NCBI GenBank assembly: GCA_016713665.1
Contig: JADJOR010000005.1
Coordinates: 682,001-746,000 of the forward strand
Source: Deltaproteobacteria bacterium
Lineage (GTDB): Bacteria; Myxococcota_A; UBA9160; UBA4427
DNA length: 64,000 nt
Direction of reading: 5' to 3'
This document shows, piece after piece, positions 56,041 to 64,000 of this stretch (positions are counted from its first letter, which is position 1; the number at the start of each line of letters is the position of its first letter). The translations under genes were made by a program, and so were the position numbers. Below the pieces are notes generated by a model. It saw only the letters and a program-made list of their open reading frames with translations. It searched no databases and had not been told where the DNA came from.

Positions 56041-56376
56041 TCAAAGCGGCCAGACCGGTCGGACCTCGACGGCGCCCCGCGCCGCCGAGGGACAACGCGC
56101 CGCCCAGGCGAGCGCCGCGTCGAGATCGGGGACCTCGATCAGATGGAATCCCCCGAGCTGCTCCTTCGCCTCGGCATAGGGTCCGTCGACGACCTGGGTC
56201 TGGCCCGCGCGCACGCGCACGCTCGTCGTCGCGTCGACGCCGCGCAGGCGCTCCCCGGCGACGTAGATCCCCGCCTTCTTCATGGCCTCGACGTAGGCCC
56301 CGCAATGGGGCATCCAGTCGTCCATGTGGGCGACGCGGGCCGCGTCGTCTTCGTAGATCAGCAGCATGAATTGCAT
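56041..56376 (-). CDS. YCII-related DGPF-domain protein (ECF42 cluster)
   Basis: A 111-residue single YCII domain. It starts MQFMLLIYEDD and has VVDGPYAEAKEQLGGFHLIE, a DGPY version of the DGPF signature, and a closing GAVEVRPVW strand. GAGGAG precedes ATG 56376. It is the first gene of the seven-gene ECF42 run, so its upstream region at 56377-56679 is where the cluster promoter is expected. Confidence 0.93.
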   Translation of the reverse strand: MQFMLLIYEDDAARVAHMDDWMPHCGAYVEAMKKAGIYVAGERLRGVDATTSVRVRAGQTQVVDGPYAEAKEQLGGFHLIEVPDLDAALAWAARCPSAARGAVEVRPVWPL

Positions 56377-56502
56377 CGGACACTCCTCGAGGTCGCGGGT
56401 GGGGCAGGGGTCGGGGTGGGACGAGCCACGACGCGGACTCGCCCTCTCACGATCGGAGGGCTCGCTCGAGCAGCCCCTTCGATTTCCCGCCGATCGGGAG
56501 TG

Positions 56503-56529
56503 TGTCGCACGAGGCCGGCCCGTTTCGAC
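56503..56529 (+). promoter_or_regulatory. Candidate ECF42-type promoter
   Basis: TGTCGC, 17 bases, then CGAC. From memory, ECF42 promoters have TGTCGA in the -35 and CGA plus C or T in the -10 region, so this is a near match pointing to the NTF2-like gene at 56680. The rest of the 303-bp gap shows no other clear structure, and no matching site was found in the opposite direction for the cluster itself. Confidence 0.35.
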
Positions 56530-56679
56530 CGCGTCCGCGCAATTTTTCCGGGACGGCTGGCGCGCCCCGCTCGAAATGGGAGCATGAAGGCCCGAGCCGC
56601 CGCGCGCGGGAGCCCCGGGAGCGCTCCGACCGACCCGAAGGGAAACCATCGACGGACTGTCGAGAGGAGAGGACTTCCG

Positions 56680-57294
56680 ATGTACGCGAAGAAGATGGCC
56701 GAGAGCCGACCCCTCGACATGCGGCTCTTCGACCCCCGCGCAGGCTACAAGCTCGCGTCCTCCCTCGTCGGCCGCTTCGGCAGTCCTCGGCGCAACGCGA
56801 TCTTCCAGAACTACGTCGACCACGTCGACACCGAAGGCCGCGGCGACTACGCCGGCCTGATGGCGACCTGCTCGAAGAAATTCCAGAGCTACGCCGCCTA
56901 CTTCTCGCCCGCCGGTCCGACGACGGGCCTCCCGCAGAGCTACGCCGAGCTCGAGAGGTACTACTACGACCTCGTCGCCTCGAACACCTATCTGATCCAC
57001 CGCGAGGTCGACAAGCTGATCGTCGGCGACGACGAGCTCTTCGTCGACGGTGTGATCCACCAGCTCTATCCCGGCTCCGTGCTCGTGAAGCGCGGGCTGC
57101 GCCTCGATCCGAAGCGGGTCCATCAGCTGACGGCGCGCGTCGCCGTCGCCTTCCTGTTCGACGAGGACGGGCTCGGCGCGGGCGAGCACGCCTATGCGCC
57201 CGTCCTCGACGAGTCCCATTACACGCCGGTCGAGCCCGAGCTCGTGCCCGAGGTCTTCTGGAACAATCCGGTGACGGGGCGGGTCGTCCTGTGA
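56680..57294 (+). CDS. NTF2-like (SnoaL-type) protein
   Basis: A 204-residue soluble protein. GGAGAGG precedes ATG 56680. The NTF2-like core is visible in RNAIFQNYVDHVDTEGRGDYAGLMATC, YDLVASNTYLIHREVDKLIVGDDELFV and VKRGLRLDPKRVHQLTARVAVAFLF. The acidic pocket of these folds varies, and no catalytic residue can be assigned. It is divergent from the ECF42 cluster and 13 bases ahead of a sugar isomerase-fold gene, so it is probably co-transcribed with that gene. Confidence 0.82.
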   Translation: MYAKKMAESRPLDMRLFDPRAGYKLASSLVGRFGSPRRNAIFQNYVDHVDTEGRGDYAGLMATCSKKFQSYAAYFSPAGPTTGLPQSYAELERYYYDLVASNTYLIHREVDKLIVGDDELFVDGVIHQLYPGSVLVKRGLRLDPKRVHQLTARVAVAFLFDEDGLGAGEHAYAPVLDESHYTPVEPELVPEVFWNNPVTGRVVL

Positions 57295-57307
57295 GGGCGG
57301 ACGCGGC

Positions 57308-58171
57308 ATGACGATCGGTCCCGGCATCGGGCTCTGCCACGGCAGCCTGCGCGACGTGAGCGCGGCGGAGCTCGTGCGGCTGGCGGGAGCGAACGGGTTC
57401 TGTTCGGTGATGCTGCCGCCTGTGCCCCGGGCGAGCGCGGCGGAGGCGGCGGGCTTTCGCGCGCTGCTCGAGGCGAACGGAATCCGGCGCGTCGTGCTCG
57501 ACGGCGCGATGGCCGCGCTCCCCCGTTGTCCCTTCGCCGCGCAGATGGGCTGGACCGTCGACCAGCACTTCGAGGTGGCGGAGCGCTTCGCCGTCGACTG
57601 CTTCAGCGTGCCGCATTACGGCGGCGATCCGGCGACGACCGTCGCGGAGCTCGCCGACGCGCTCGGGCCCTTCTGCGAGCGCGCCGCTCGCGGCGGCCGG
57701 ACGGTGGCCCTCGAGTTCCTGCCGGGCACCGGCATCCCCGATCTCGAGCGGGCCGTGCGCATCCTCGAGTCAGTCGGCGCTTCGAACCTCGGCATCGCCC
57801 TCGACACCTGGCACTGGGCGCGCTCCCGGGCGTCGCTCGCCGACCTCCGCGCCCTGCCGCCCGGAGCCATCGCGGACTTCCAGATCTCGGACCGGTCCGC
57901 GGCCCAGGACACGCTCCCGGACTCCGTGCAGTGGGGACGCCTGCTCCCCGGCGAAGGCGTGCTCCCCCTCGCCGAGATCGTCGGCATCGTCCTCGCCAAC
58001 GCGCCCCAGCTCACGCTCAACGCGGAGATCTTTTCCGAGGCGCGCCAGGCGCAATCCCCGGCGGAGGCGGCACGCGACATCGCGCGAGCTCTGAAGCAGC
58101 TCGTGGGCGCGCTCGAAGCGGCAACGCCGTCACCGCCATCGCCATCGTCGTCGCCATCGTCGTCGCCGTGA
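57308..58171 (+). CDS. Xylose isomerase-like TIM barrel (sugar phosphate isomerase/epimerase) protein
   Basis: A 287-residue protein. It starts GIGLCHGSLRDVSAAELVRLAGANGF and has metal-ligand residues of the AP-endonuclease-2 barrel in VALEFLPGTGIP, NLGIALDTWHWAR, IADFQISDRSA and NAEIF. The last 20 residues are a Ser/Pro tail (TPSPPSPSSSPSSSP) encoded by a trinucleotide-rich repeat, probably disordered and possibly length-variable. Members isomerise or epimerise sugars, inositols or hydroxy acids. It follows the NTF2-like gene closely. Confidence 0.88.
   Translation: MTIGPGIGLCHGSLRDVSAAELVRLAGANGFCSVMLPPVPRASAAEAAGFRALLEANGIRRVVLDGAMAALPRCPFAAQMGWTVDQHFEVAERFAVDCFSVPHYGGDPATTVAELADALGPFCERAARGGRTVALEFLPGTGIPDLERAVRILESVGASNLGIALDTWHWARSRASLADLRALPPGAIADFQISDRSAAQDTLPDSVQWGRLLPGEGVLPLAEIVGIVLANAPQLTLNAEIFSEARQAQSPAEAARDIARALKQLVGALEAATPSPPSPSSSPSSSP
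58126..58171 (+). repeat. Short GCCATC/GTCGTC repeat encoding a Ser/Pro tail
   Basis: The end of the isomerase gene consists of reiterated six-base units that encode Pro and Ser alternately. It could change length by slippage and alter the tail or stop position. Confidence 0.6.
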
Positions 58172-58287
58172 TCGTCGGAGCCGAAGCCAACGCCGAGGCC
58201 GCCGATCCCGTCGCGCGGATCCCGGTCACGCGGGTCCCGCCCCGCTGATCCGCGCCGAAACGCTCCCGCGCGATCGAACGAAGCGCC

Positions 58288-59214
58288 TCAGCTTCGCGCG
58301 GCGCTCCGCCCGGCCTCCCGATGCGCGGCCCGGACCGCGGGATCGAAGCCCGTGCCCGCGATCAGCTCCGCCGTCGTCACCGTATTCATCGCGACGCGCC
58401 GAAGCGAACGCCGGACCGCATTCGGGTTCGCACGACGCCCGTGTTGGATCAGCAGGTTGTCCCAGACGACGAAGTCGCCGACCTCCCAGACATGGCGATG
58501 GACGTTCGACGGCTCGTAGAGGACGCGAAAGGCCGCCTCGAGGAGCGCATCACTCGCCGCACAGCTCCAACCCTCGAAATGACTCGCCTGCTGCCCGAGC
58601 ACGAAGAGCAGCGGCACCCCGGTCGCCGGATGCCGCCAGATCGCGGGCCGCGCATGCCGGGGATACAGCGCCGGCGACGCCGCCTCACCGCCGATCTCGT
58701 CGATCCGCGTCCGCACGTTGTCGCGCCCGTCGATCGCGTCGATCAGATGGACGACGCGGAGCTTCTCGAGCTGCTCGCGAATGGCGGCCGGCAAGGCCGC
58801 ACACGCCCGCGCGTTGTTGGCGAAGTCGGTGGGCGCCGCGCCGGGAGCGAGCTCGATCGCGTAGAGCGAGAGCCCGAGCATCGGATGCGGCGTGAAGGCG
58901 TAATCGCAATGCCAGGCGAGCTCGCCCTCCGGATGGAAGCCGGGCTCGACGTTCGAGATCCAGGCCACCGGCTCGACCACCGGTCGGAACAGCGCACAGA
59001 TGCGCAGCTGGTCCGCTTCGCTGAGCTGCTGGCCCCGGAACAAGAGGAGCCCTTTCTCGTCGAAGAGGTCACGCAGGCGCTCGACGTCCTCCGCCGCGAT
59101 CGCCTCACGCAGATCGAGGCCGCGGATCTCGACCCCGAGAGCGGGCGAGAGCGCGACGACGTCCCAGGCCCGCCTCATTGCACCCCGCGTTCCGCTGCGC
59201 GTCTCCATCGCCAT
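58288..59214 (-). CDS. TauD/TfdA-family Fe(II)/2-oxoglutarate dioxygenase
   Basis: A 308-residue non-heme iron enzyme. The iron-binding HxD is WHCDYAF, the distal His is IQHGRRAN, and the 2-oxoglutarate-binding Arg lies in RSLRRVAM. LSPALGVEIRGLDL at the start is typical of TauD/TfdA. ATG 59214 follows GAAGGGA; a second ATG at 59178 is possible. These enzymes hydroxylate and so cleave sulfonates, aryloxyalkanoates or related acids, coupled to 2-oxoglutarate decarboxylation. No transporter is nearby to suggest the substrate. Confidence 0.92.
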   Translation of the reverse strand: MAMETRSGTRGAMRRAWDVVALSPALGVEIRGLDLREAIAAEDVERLRDLFDEKGLLLFRGQQLSEADQLRICALFRPVVEPVAWISNVEPGFHPEGELAWHCDYAFTPHPMLGLSLYAIELAPGAAPTDFANNARACAALPAAIREQLEKLRVVHLIDAIDGRDNVRTRIDEIGGEAASPALYPRHARPAIWRHPATGVPLLFVLGQQASHFEGWSCAASDALLEAAFRVLYEPSNVHRHVWEVGDFVVWDNLLIQHGRRANPNAVRRSLRRVAMNTVTTAELIAGTGFDPAVRAAHREAGRSAARS

Positions 59215-59242
59215 CGGTCCCTTCCCTTAGGCCTTCGACTCG

Positions 59243-59290
59243 ACCTTCACCTTCACCTTCACATTTACCTTCACATTCACCTCCACCTCG
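59243..59290. repeat. Six-base microsatellite ACCTTC, eight units
   Basis: Imperfect ACCTTC units (also ACATTT, ACATTC, ACCTCC and ACCTCG) lie in the 288-bp gap between the divergent dioxygenase and nuclease genes, just upstream of the dioxygenase start. A simple repeat in this position can alter promoter spacing by slippage. Confidence 0.8.
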
Positions 59291-59502
59291 ACCGACTCCT
59301 GCTCCTCAGGCGTCGTCCGCGATGTCGTCGCGACCGACCGATCCTCGCCGGCAGCGCGCGCACTCCTCGATGCAACCCGTTCGCCGGTGTCGCGTCAACC
59401 CCGTGAATTGCCGTTCAGGGGCCGCAGGAACGCCCGTTCACGCGTTGCTCCCTTCGCGCCGTCGATGCATAACCCGTCGCTCGACCGGGGGAACACTTCG
59501 CC

Positions 59503-62460
59503 ATGTCGCGTCGCCGCCTCGTCCGCCTGCTGCTCGTCGTGGTCGCGTTCGTCCCGCTCGCCCTCCTGTCCGGAAGCGACGTCCGCGCGCAGGTCGTGCT
59601 CCGCCAGGTCTACGGGGGCAACGGAAACGTCTACCGTCAGGACTACGTCGAGCTCTTCAATCGCGGAGGGACGCCGGTCTCGCTCGCGGGCTGGTCGATC
59701 CAGTACGCGAGTGCGACGGGAACGGGCCTCTTCTCGGGGGGCGCGCCGAGCGCGCTCTCGGGCTCGCTCGCGCCGGGGCAATCGCTGCTCGTCGGCTTCG
59801 CCGCGAGCGCCGCCGGGATGCCGCTCCCCGAGCCCTTCCTCGCGGGCAATCCCGCGACCAACCTCTCGAGCCAGAGCGGGAAGCTCGCGCTCGTGCGTTC
59901 GACCGTGGGCCTGCCGTGCAACGGCGGCTCTTCGCCTTGCGGCCCGGCGCTGCTCGATCAGATCGTCGATCTCGTGGGCTACGGCTCGGCGAGCTTCTTC
60001 GAGGGTCAAGCCGCCGCTCCGGCGGCCTCGGTCGCGACGTCGCTCTTCCGCGGGGGCGGCGGCTGCCTCGACACCTTCTCGAACGCCCTCGACTTCGTCT
60101 CGGGCCCGCCCCTCCCCCGGACCGCCGCATCCCCGCTCGAACCCTGCCCGGCGGGGCCCGCCGTCGAGCTCGCCGTCTCCGCGTCCTTCGCGAGCGAGCT
60201 CGACCGCAGTGCGATCGTCGTGCGCGCGACGACCGACGCGCCGGTCTCGGGACCGCAATCGGTCGGTCTCGCCGTCGGCGGGCTCGGCCTGACGGCGGAG
60301 GACTACACGCTGAGCGACGTCTGGCTGTCGATCGCCGACGGCGCGACGAGCGCGACGGCGAGCTTGTCCGTCCTCGACGACACCCTCGCCGAAGGGACCG
60401 AGCGCCTATCGCTCACCCTCGCGAGCCCCACCGCCGGCCTGCGCCTCGGCGGCTCGATCCACGCGAGCGTCGTCCTCGCCGACGACGACGAATGTGGCGA
60501 GTCCGCCGTCGCGATCCACGCGGTCCAGGGCAACGGCGCCGACTCGCCGACGGTCGGCCTCGCGACCGAGGTCGAAGCGATCGTGACGGGGCGCTTCCTC
60601 GGGACGGCCGACGATTCGCTCCAGGGCTTCTTCCTCCAGGAAGAGGACGTCGACGCGGATGGCGACGCCACGACCTCGGAGGGCCTCTTCGTGTCCGAGG
60701 CGAGCAGCGGCCTCGCGGCGGGGGTCGCGGTCGGGGATCGGGTGCGGGTCCGCGGGACGGTGCGCGAGCGCTCGGGGGCGACGGCGCTCGAGGCGCTCGT
60801 GGACGTCGGCCTCTGCACCCACGGCGAAGCGATGCCGACCGCGGCGCGCCCGGTCCTGCCGATCCCCGGCGTGCCGTCGGATGATCTCGCCGCGGCGCGG
60901 GCGGTGATCGACACCTACGCCGAGCGCTTCGAGAGCATGCGCGTCGAGTTCCCGATGTCCCTCGCCGTCGGTGAAGCCTTCGATCTCGCCCGCCTCGGCC
61001 AGCTGAGCCTCCACGAGGGCCCGCGGATCCGGACCTTCACCGACGCGAATCTCCCGAGCGTCCCCGGCCAGCTCGCCCACCGGATCGACGTCGCGCGCCG
61101 CCGCGTGCTCCTCGACGACGGCGACGAGCGCCTCGACGGTGCGCTCGAGAACGGTCGCCCGCTCCCGTATCCCCAGCCGGGCTTGAGCCTCTCGAATCGG
61201 TTCCGCGCGGGAGACAGGATCCTTGGTCTGGCGGGCGTGCTCGATCGCTCGACCCGGGATCGCGGGATCGACGAGCCCTTTCGCATCCGCCCCGTCGCCG
61301 AGCTCGCGCCCTTCGTCTTCGTCGCGGCCAACCCCCCGCCCGCGGCGCCGCCCGACGTCGGGGGAAGCCTCGCGATCGCGAGCTTCAACGTGGCGAACTA
61401 CTTCGCGACCATCGACACGAGCGCCTCGGGCTCGGCAGGGTCGTGCGGGCCTGCCGGCGTGCTCGACTGCCGCGGCGCCGACTCGGCCGCCGAATTCGAG
61501 CAGCAGACGGAGAAGCTCCGGGCCGCGATCTGCGCCCTCGCGCCAGACGTGCTCGCCTTGATGGAGATCGAGAACGACGAGGGCGCGACCGCCGAGGGAC
61601 TCGCTCGGGCGCTCGACACCGTCCCCGACTGCGGCGCCTGGACGGCCCTCGCGACGGGCTCGATCGGCAGCGATGCGATCCGGGTCGCGCTGCTCTTCCG
61701 TCCCGCCGCGGTCGTGCCCGTCGGCGCGCCGCGGATCCTCGACGCCAGCGTCGATCCACGCTTCCTCGACGGGCGCAATCGGCCGGTGCTCGCGCAGACG
61801 CTGCGCGAGATCGGGACCGGCGAGACCTTCACGCTGGCCATCGCCCATCTGAAATCGAAGGGATCCCCCTGCAGCGGCCCCGGCGACGTCGATCTCGGCG
61901 ATGGCCAGGGACACTGCAATGCGACGCGCACCGCCGGCGCCCGCGCCCTGGTCGACTGGCTCGCGAGCGACCCGACGGCGAGCGGGGATCCCGACTTCCT
62001 GATCGTCGGCGATCTGAACAGCTACCGCCGCGAAGATCCCGTCCGCGCCCTCGCAGAGGGCCCAGACGACGTGCCGGGGACGGCCGACGACTACGTCGAT
62101 CTCGTCCTCGCCTTCGCCGGCCCTGCAGCCTATAGCTACGTCTTCGACGGGCAGCTCGGCCGCCTCGATCACGCCTTCGCGAGCGCTTCGCTCGCCGCGA
62201 GGATCACCGGCGCCGCCGAGTGGCACGTCAATGCCGACGAGCCCCCGGCCTTCGACTACGACGACGCGGTCGTCGATCCCGGGGAGGCCCGCTTCGAGGC
62301 GAAGCCGGACGCCCTGCCGCTCTTCGCCGCCGATGCCCGGCGCACGTCGGACCACGACCCGCTGCTGATCGGATTGCCCGAGACGGATATGGCCGTGCTC
62401 GTAGCGGCCGGCGGGCTCGCGGCGTTTGCACTCGCCCGGAGACGCGCTCGGCGGGGACTC
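59503..62460 (+). CDS. Secreted multidomain nuclease (ExeM/NucH type) with PEP-CTERM-like tail; no stop codon
   Basis: About 985 residues. A signal peptide ends near DVRA. A lamin-tail domain follows (QDYVELFNRGG), then a Calx-beta-like domain (AEGTERLSLTLA), an OB-like YhcR region (VEAIVTGRFLG) and an endonuclease/exonuclease/phosphatase domain: ASFNVANYF, MEIENDEG (Glu688), VGDLNSY (Asp837, Asn839), TSDHDPLL (Asp950, His951). The end is LPETDMAVLVAAGGLAAFALA then RRRARR. No stop follows: this frame stays open through the next gene and to the window edge. The end given is where the sorting signal finishes; a lost base near 62450 is likely. Role: extracellular DNA degradation at the cell surface. 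Confidence 0.85.
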
Positions 62461-62521
62461 TGGCGATGCGGTCCTCCGCTCTATATTCCCGCCGTTCCAC
62501 AGGACGAGCAGGGGGTATCCG

Positions 62522-63529
62522 ATGCGTGCGATCGCGAGGGTGATGATGTCGGTGTGGGTCCTGTCGGGCGCGGGGGCCGCTTCGGCCGCGGAGCCCGGCA
62601 ACCTGTGGCAGGTCGAGACGAGCATGGAGATGCCGGGCATGAAGATGCCGGCCCGGAGCCAGCAGATCTGTACCCCGGTGAACGCGGAGGGACCCGAGGG
62701 CCTTTCGGGGAACGACGACAAGTGCACGATGTCGAACGTGCGCCGATCGCCGGGCAAGTTCAGCTGGGACGTGACCTGCCCCGAAGGCAGCGGAACCGGC
62801 GAGATGGTCTACCAGGGCCGCGACGCGTACACCTCGACGATGACCATGACGACCGACGGCCGGACCATGAAGATGGTGGCCCGGGGCAAGCGGGTCGGGA
62901 ACTGCGATGCGAGCCAGATGAAGAAGGAGATCGCCGCGCTCCAGGCCCAGGCCGAATCGCAGACGAATCAGGGCATGGCACAGGCGTGCTCGTCGATGGT
63001 CGACGCGTTGATGCCCGCCAATCTGCAGAACTACCAGTGTGCGCCGAAGTACAAGACGCAGCTCTGCGCGAAGTTCCAGACGAAGGCCGGCTTCGCCGAG
63101 GTCGCCGCGCGGCCGTCGACGGGTCAGGCCGCCCTCGACTCCGGAACGTTGCCCGAGGTCGCGCGCTTCTGCGGCGTCGACGGCGAGGCGATGCGCTCGA
63201 AGCTCTGCGGCGAGGCCAGTCGCAGCGAAGACCTCGACTTCCTCGGCAAGAGCTGCCCGGTGCAGGGTCGCGTCATCGCCCAGCGCGAGTGCGCCGGCCG
63301 CGGCTTCACCTCGCCGCCCGCCGAACGCTACCGGGACTTCTGCGGCCACTACGCCCGCTCGCTCATGCAGGGCGACGACGCCGGCACGGGCGGCGCGCCC
63401 GCCGAGGCGGGGGGCGCGGGCGGCGCTTCCGGGGCGGGCGCGACGGGATCCGGGACTTCGGGATCCGGTGCCCCGGGCCAGGCGGTCGAGGAAGGGGCGA
63501 AGAAGCTGAAGGGGCTCCTCGGCTTCTAG
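62522..63529 (+). CDS. Exported DUF3617 domain protein
   Basis: A 335-residue protein. A signal peptide (VMMSVWVLSGAGAASA) leads into LWQVETSMEMPGMKMPARSQ and ICTP, the DUF3617 opening, with conserved Cys residues and GTGEMVYQGRDAYTSTMTM. A Cys-rich middle and a Gly/Ala-rich linker precede a short amphipathic end. The ATG at 62522 gives the signal peptide directly; the frame is open about 100 bases further upstream. DUF3617 proteins are periplasmic and of unknown function. Confidence 0.87.
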   Translation: MRAIARVMMSVWVLSGAGAASAAEPGNLWQVETSMEMPGMKMPARSQQICTPVNAEGPEGLSGNDDKCTMSNVRRSPGKFSWDVTCPEGSGTGEMVYQGRDAYTSTMTMTTDGRTMKMVARGKRVGNCDASQMKKEIAALQAQAESQTNQGMAQACSSMVDALMPANLQNYQCAPKYKTQLCAKFQTKAGFAEVAARPSTGQAALDSGTLPEVARFCGVDGEAMRSKLCGEASRSEDLDFLGKSCPVQGRVIAQRECAGRGFTSPPAERYRDFCGHYARSLMQGDDAGTGGAPAEAGGAGGASGAGATGSGTSGSGAPGQAVEEGAKKLKGLLGF

Positions 63530-63654
63530 GAGCCAGGATCCCGCGTCTTCCGAGGAGGAGCGTCCTGCCCGGCAGCGTCGGCTTCGCGAGGGGTGGATCG
63601 AGCGCGACCACCGGACCGCCCGTGTGCCGGCGGCGCGCGGCGCGACGCGGGAGT

Positions 63655-64000
63655 GTGCGGCGTGGCGGCGGGCTTGCGCGGGCCGGAGTCGCGCCGACCG
63701 CGCTTCCGCTTGCAGGCCTCGCGCTCGCCGTCCTCGCTCTGACGGCCGGCCTGCTCGCGGCGCCCGCCTCTCAGGCGGCGGGGGAGCTCGATCCGTACCC
63801 GAAGGCGGCTGCCGCCTATCTGGTCGTCGTGAACGGGGCCGTGCTCTGGGCCCACGAGCCGGATCGCGCGCTGCCCCCCGCCTCGCTCACGAAGATGATG
63901 ACGGCGCTGCTGCTGGCCGAGGACTGGAAGCCCGAGGCCATCGTGCAGGTCGGCGCCGAGGCGGCGGCGGCCACGGGCTCGCGGCTGGGCCTGCGCAAGG
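63655..64000 (+). CDS. D-alanyl-D-alanine carboxypeptidase (S11 family), N-terminal part
   Basis: The gene runs off the right edge. A signal segment (LAGLALAVLALTAGLLAAPASQA) is followed by AYLVVVNGAVLWAHEPDRALPPASLTKMMTALL, in which SLTK is the SxxK active site of DacA-type penicillin-binding proteins. GTG 63655 is the likely start; GTG 63622 is the alternative. The product trims the terminal D-Ala of peptidoglycan in the periplasm. It is in the same frame as the open frame coming from the nuclease gene, which I take to be coincidence. Motifs 2 and 3 are outside the window. Confidence 0.85.
   Translation, partial: MRRGGGLARAGVAPTALPLAGLALAVLALTAGLLAAPASQAAGELDPYPKAAAAYLVVVNGAVLWAHEPDRALPPASLTKMMTALLLAEDWKPEAIVQVGAEAAAATGSRLGLRK

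Noticed and set aside
62374..62388. LPETD in the nuclease as a Gram-positive sortase LPxTG motif.
   Set aside because: The other exported proteins here carry PEP-CTERM-like signals and the context is Gram-negative; the Gly is absent.

Overview
This is a GC-rich (about 70%) bacterial window with dense, often overlapping genes. F420-type luciferase-like oxidoreductases, several P450s, a Rieske oxygenase, a double-domain CaiB/BaiF CoA-transferase, PEP-CTERM-like surface proteins and a CSLREA-type beta-helix protein together suggest an uncultured deltaproteobacterium in the broad sense (Myxococcota- or Binatota-like). That placement is inference; no rRNA or marker gene is present. I saw no tRNA, rRNA, CRISPR array, insertion sequence or prophage.

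Layout. 1-6166: oxidative catabolism genes (LLM oxidoreductases, P450, SDR, KshA-like Rieske oxygenase, enoyl-CoA hydratase, then a second P450 on the other strand), which look like part of a steroid, terpenoid or other alicyclic degradation pathway. 6326-8946: two periplasmic c-type cytochromes and a lipoate ligase-like protein. 9147-13890: CoA-transferase, SDR and MFS transporter, the last two each broken by a one-base shift. 14054-17994: a small lipoprotein, a DUF1801 protein and a large winged-helix/ATPase regulator. 18045-32752: a run of minus-strand genes for large exported proteins with FG-GAP beta-propellers, a repeated module of about 108 residues, and PEP-CTERM-like tails; this is the most unusual part of the window. 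33038-34292: a decayed OmpA-type gene. 34422-41574: ornithine/DAP-type decarboxylase, P450, atypical SDR, serine hydrolase, SDR and START-like protein. 41828-43488: amidohydrolase and VOC protein. 43576-46317: hybrid histidine kinase. 46420-49518: AhpD-like protein divergent from an ECF sigma factor, SRPBCC protein and MFS transporter, with a palindrome and a triplicated translation start between the divergent genes. 49515-52538: PEP mutase-family enzyme, M20 peptidase and small membrane protein. 52627-56376: an ECF42-type sigma factor cluster with DGPF/YCII, DUF1428, VOC, AHSA1 and DUF1801 proteins. 56680-59214: NTF2-like protein, sugar isomerase-fold protein and TauD-type dioxygenase. 59503-64000: a secreted multidomain nuclease, a DUF3617 protein and the start of a D-Ala-D-Ala carboxypeptidase.

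A recurring theme is single-base frame disruption (near 12.14, 12.90, 33.4-33.7, 34.6 and 50.36 kb) and coding frames that run on past the expected protein end (23.1 and 62.46 kb). Some may be sequencing or assembly errors; others fall in genes with cleaved C-terminal tails, where stop position may matter little. Read-level checking is needed before any of them is called real.
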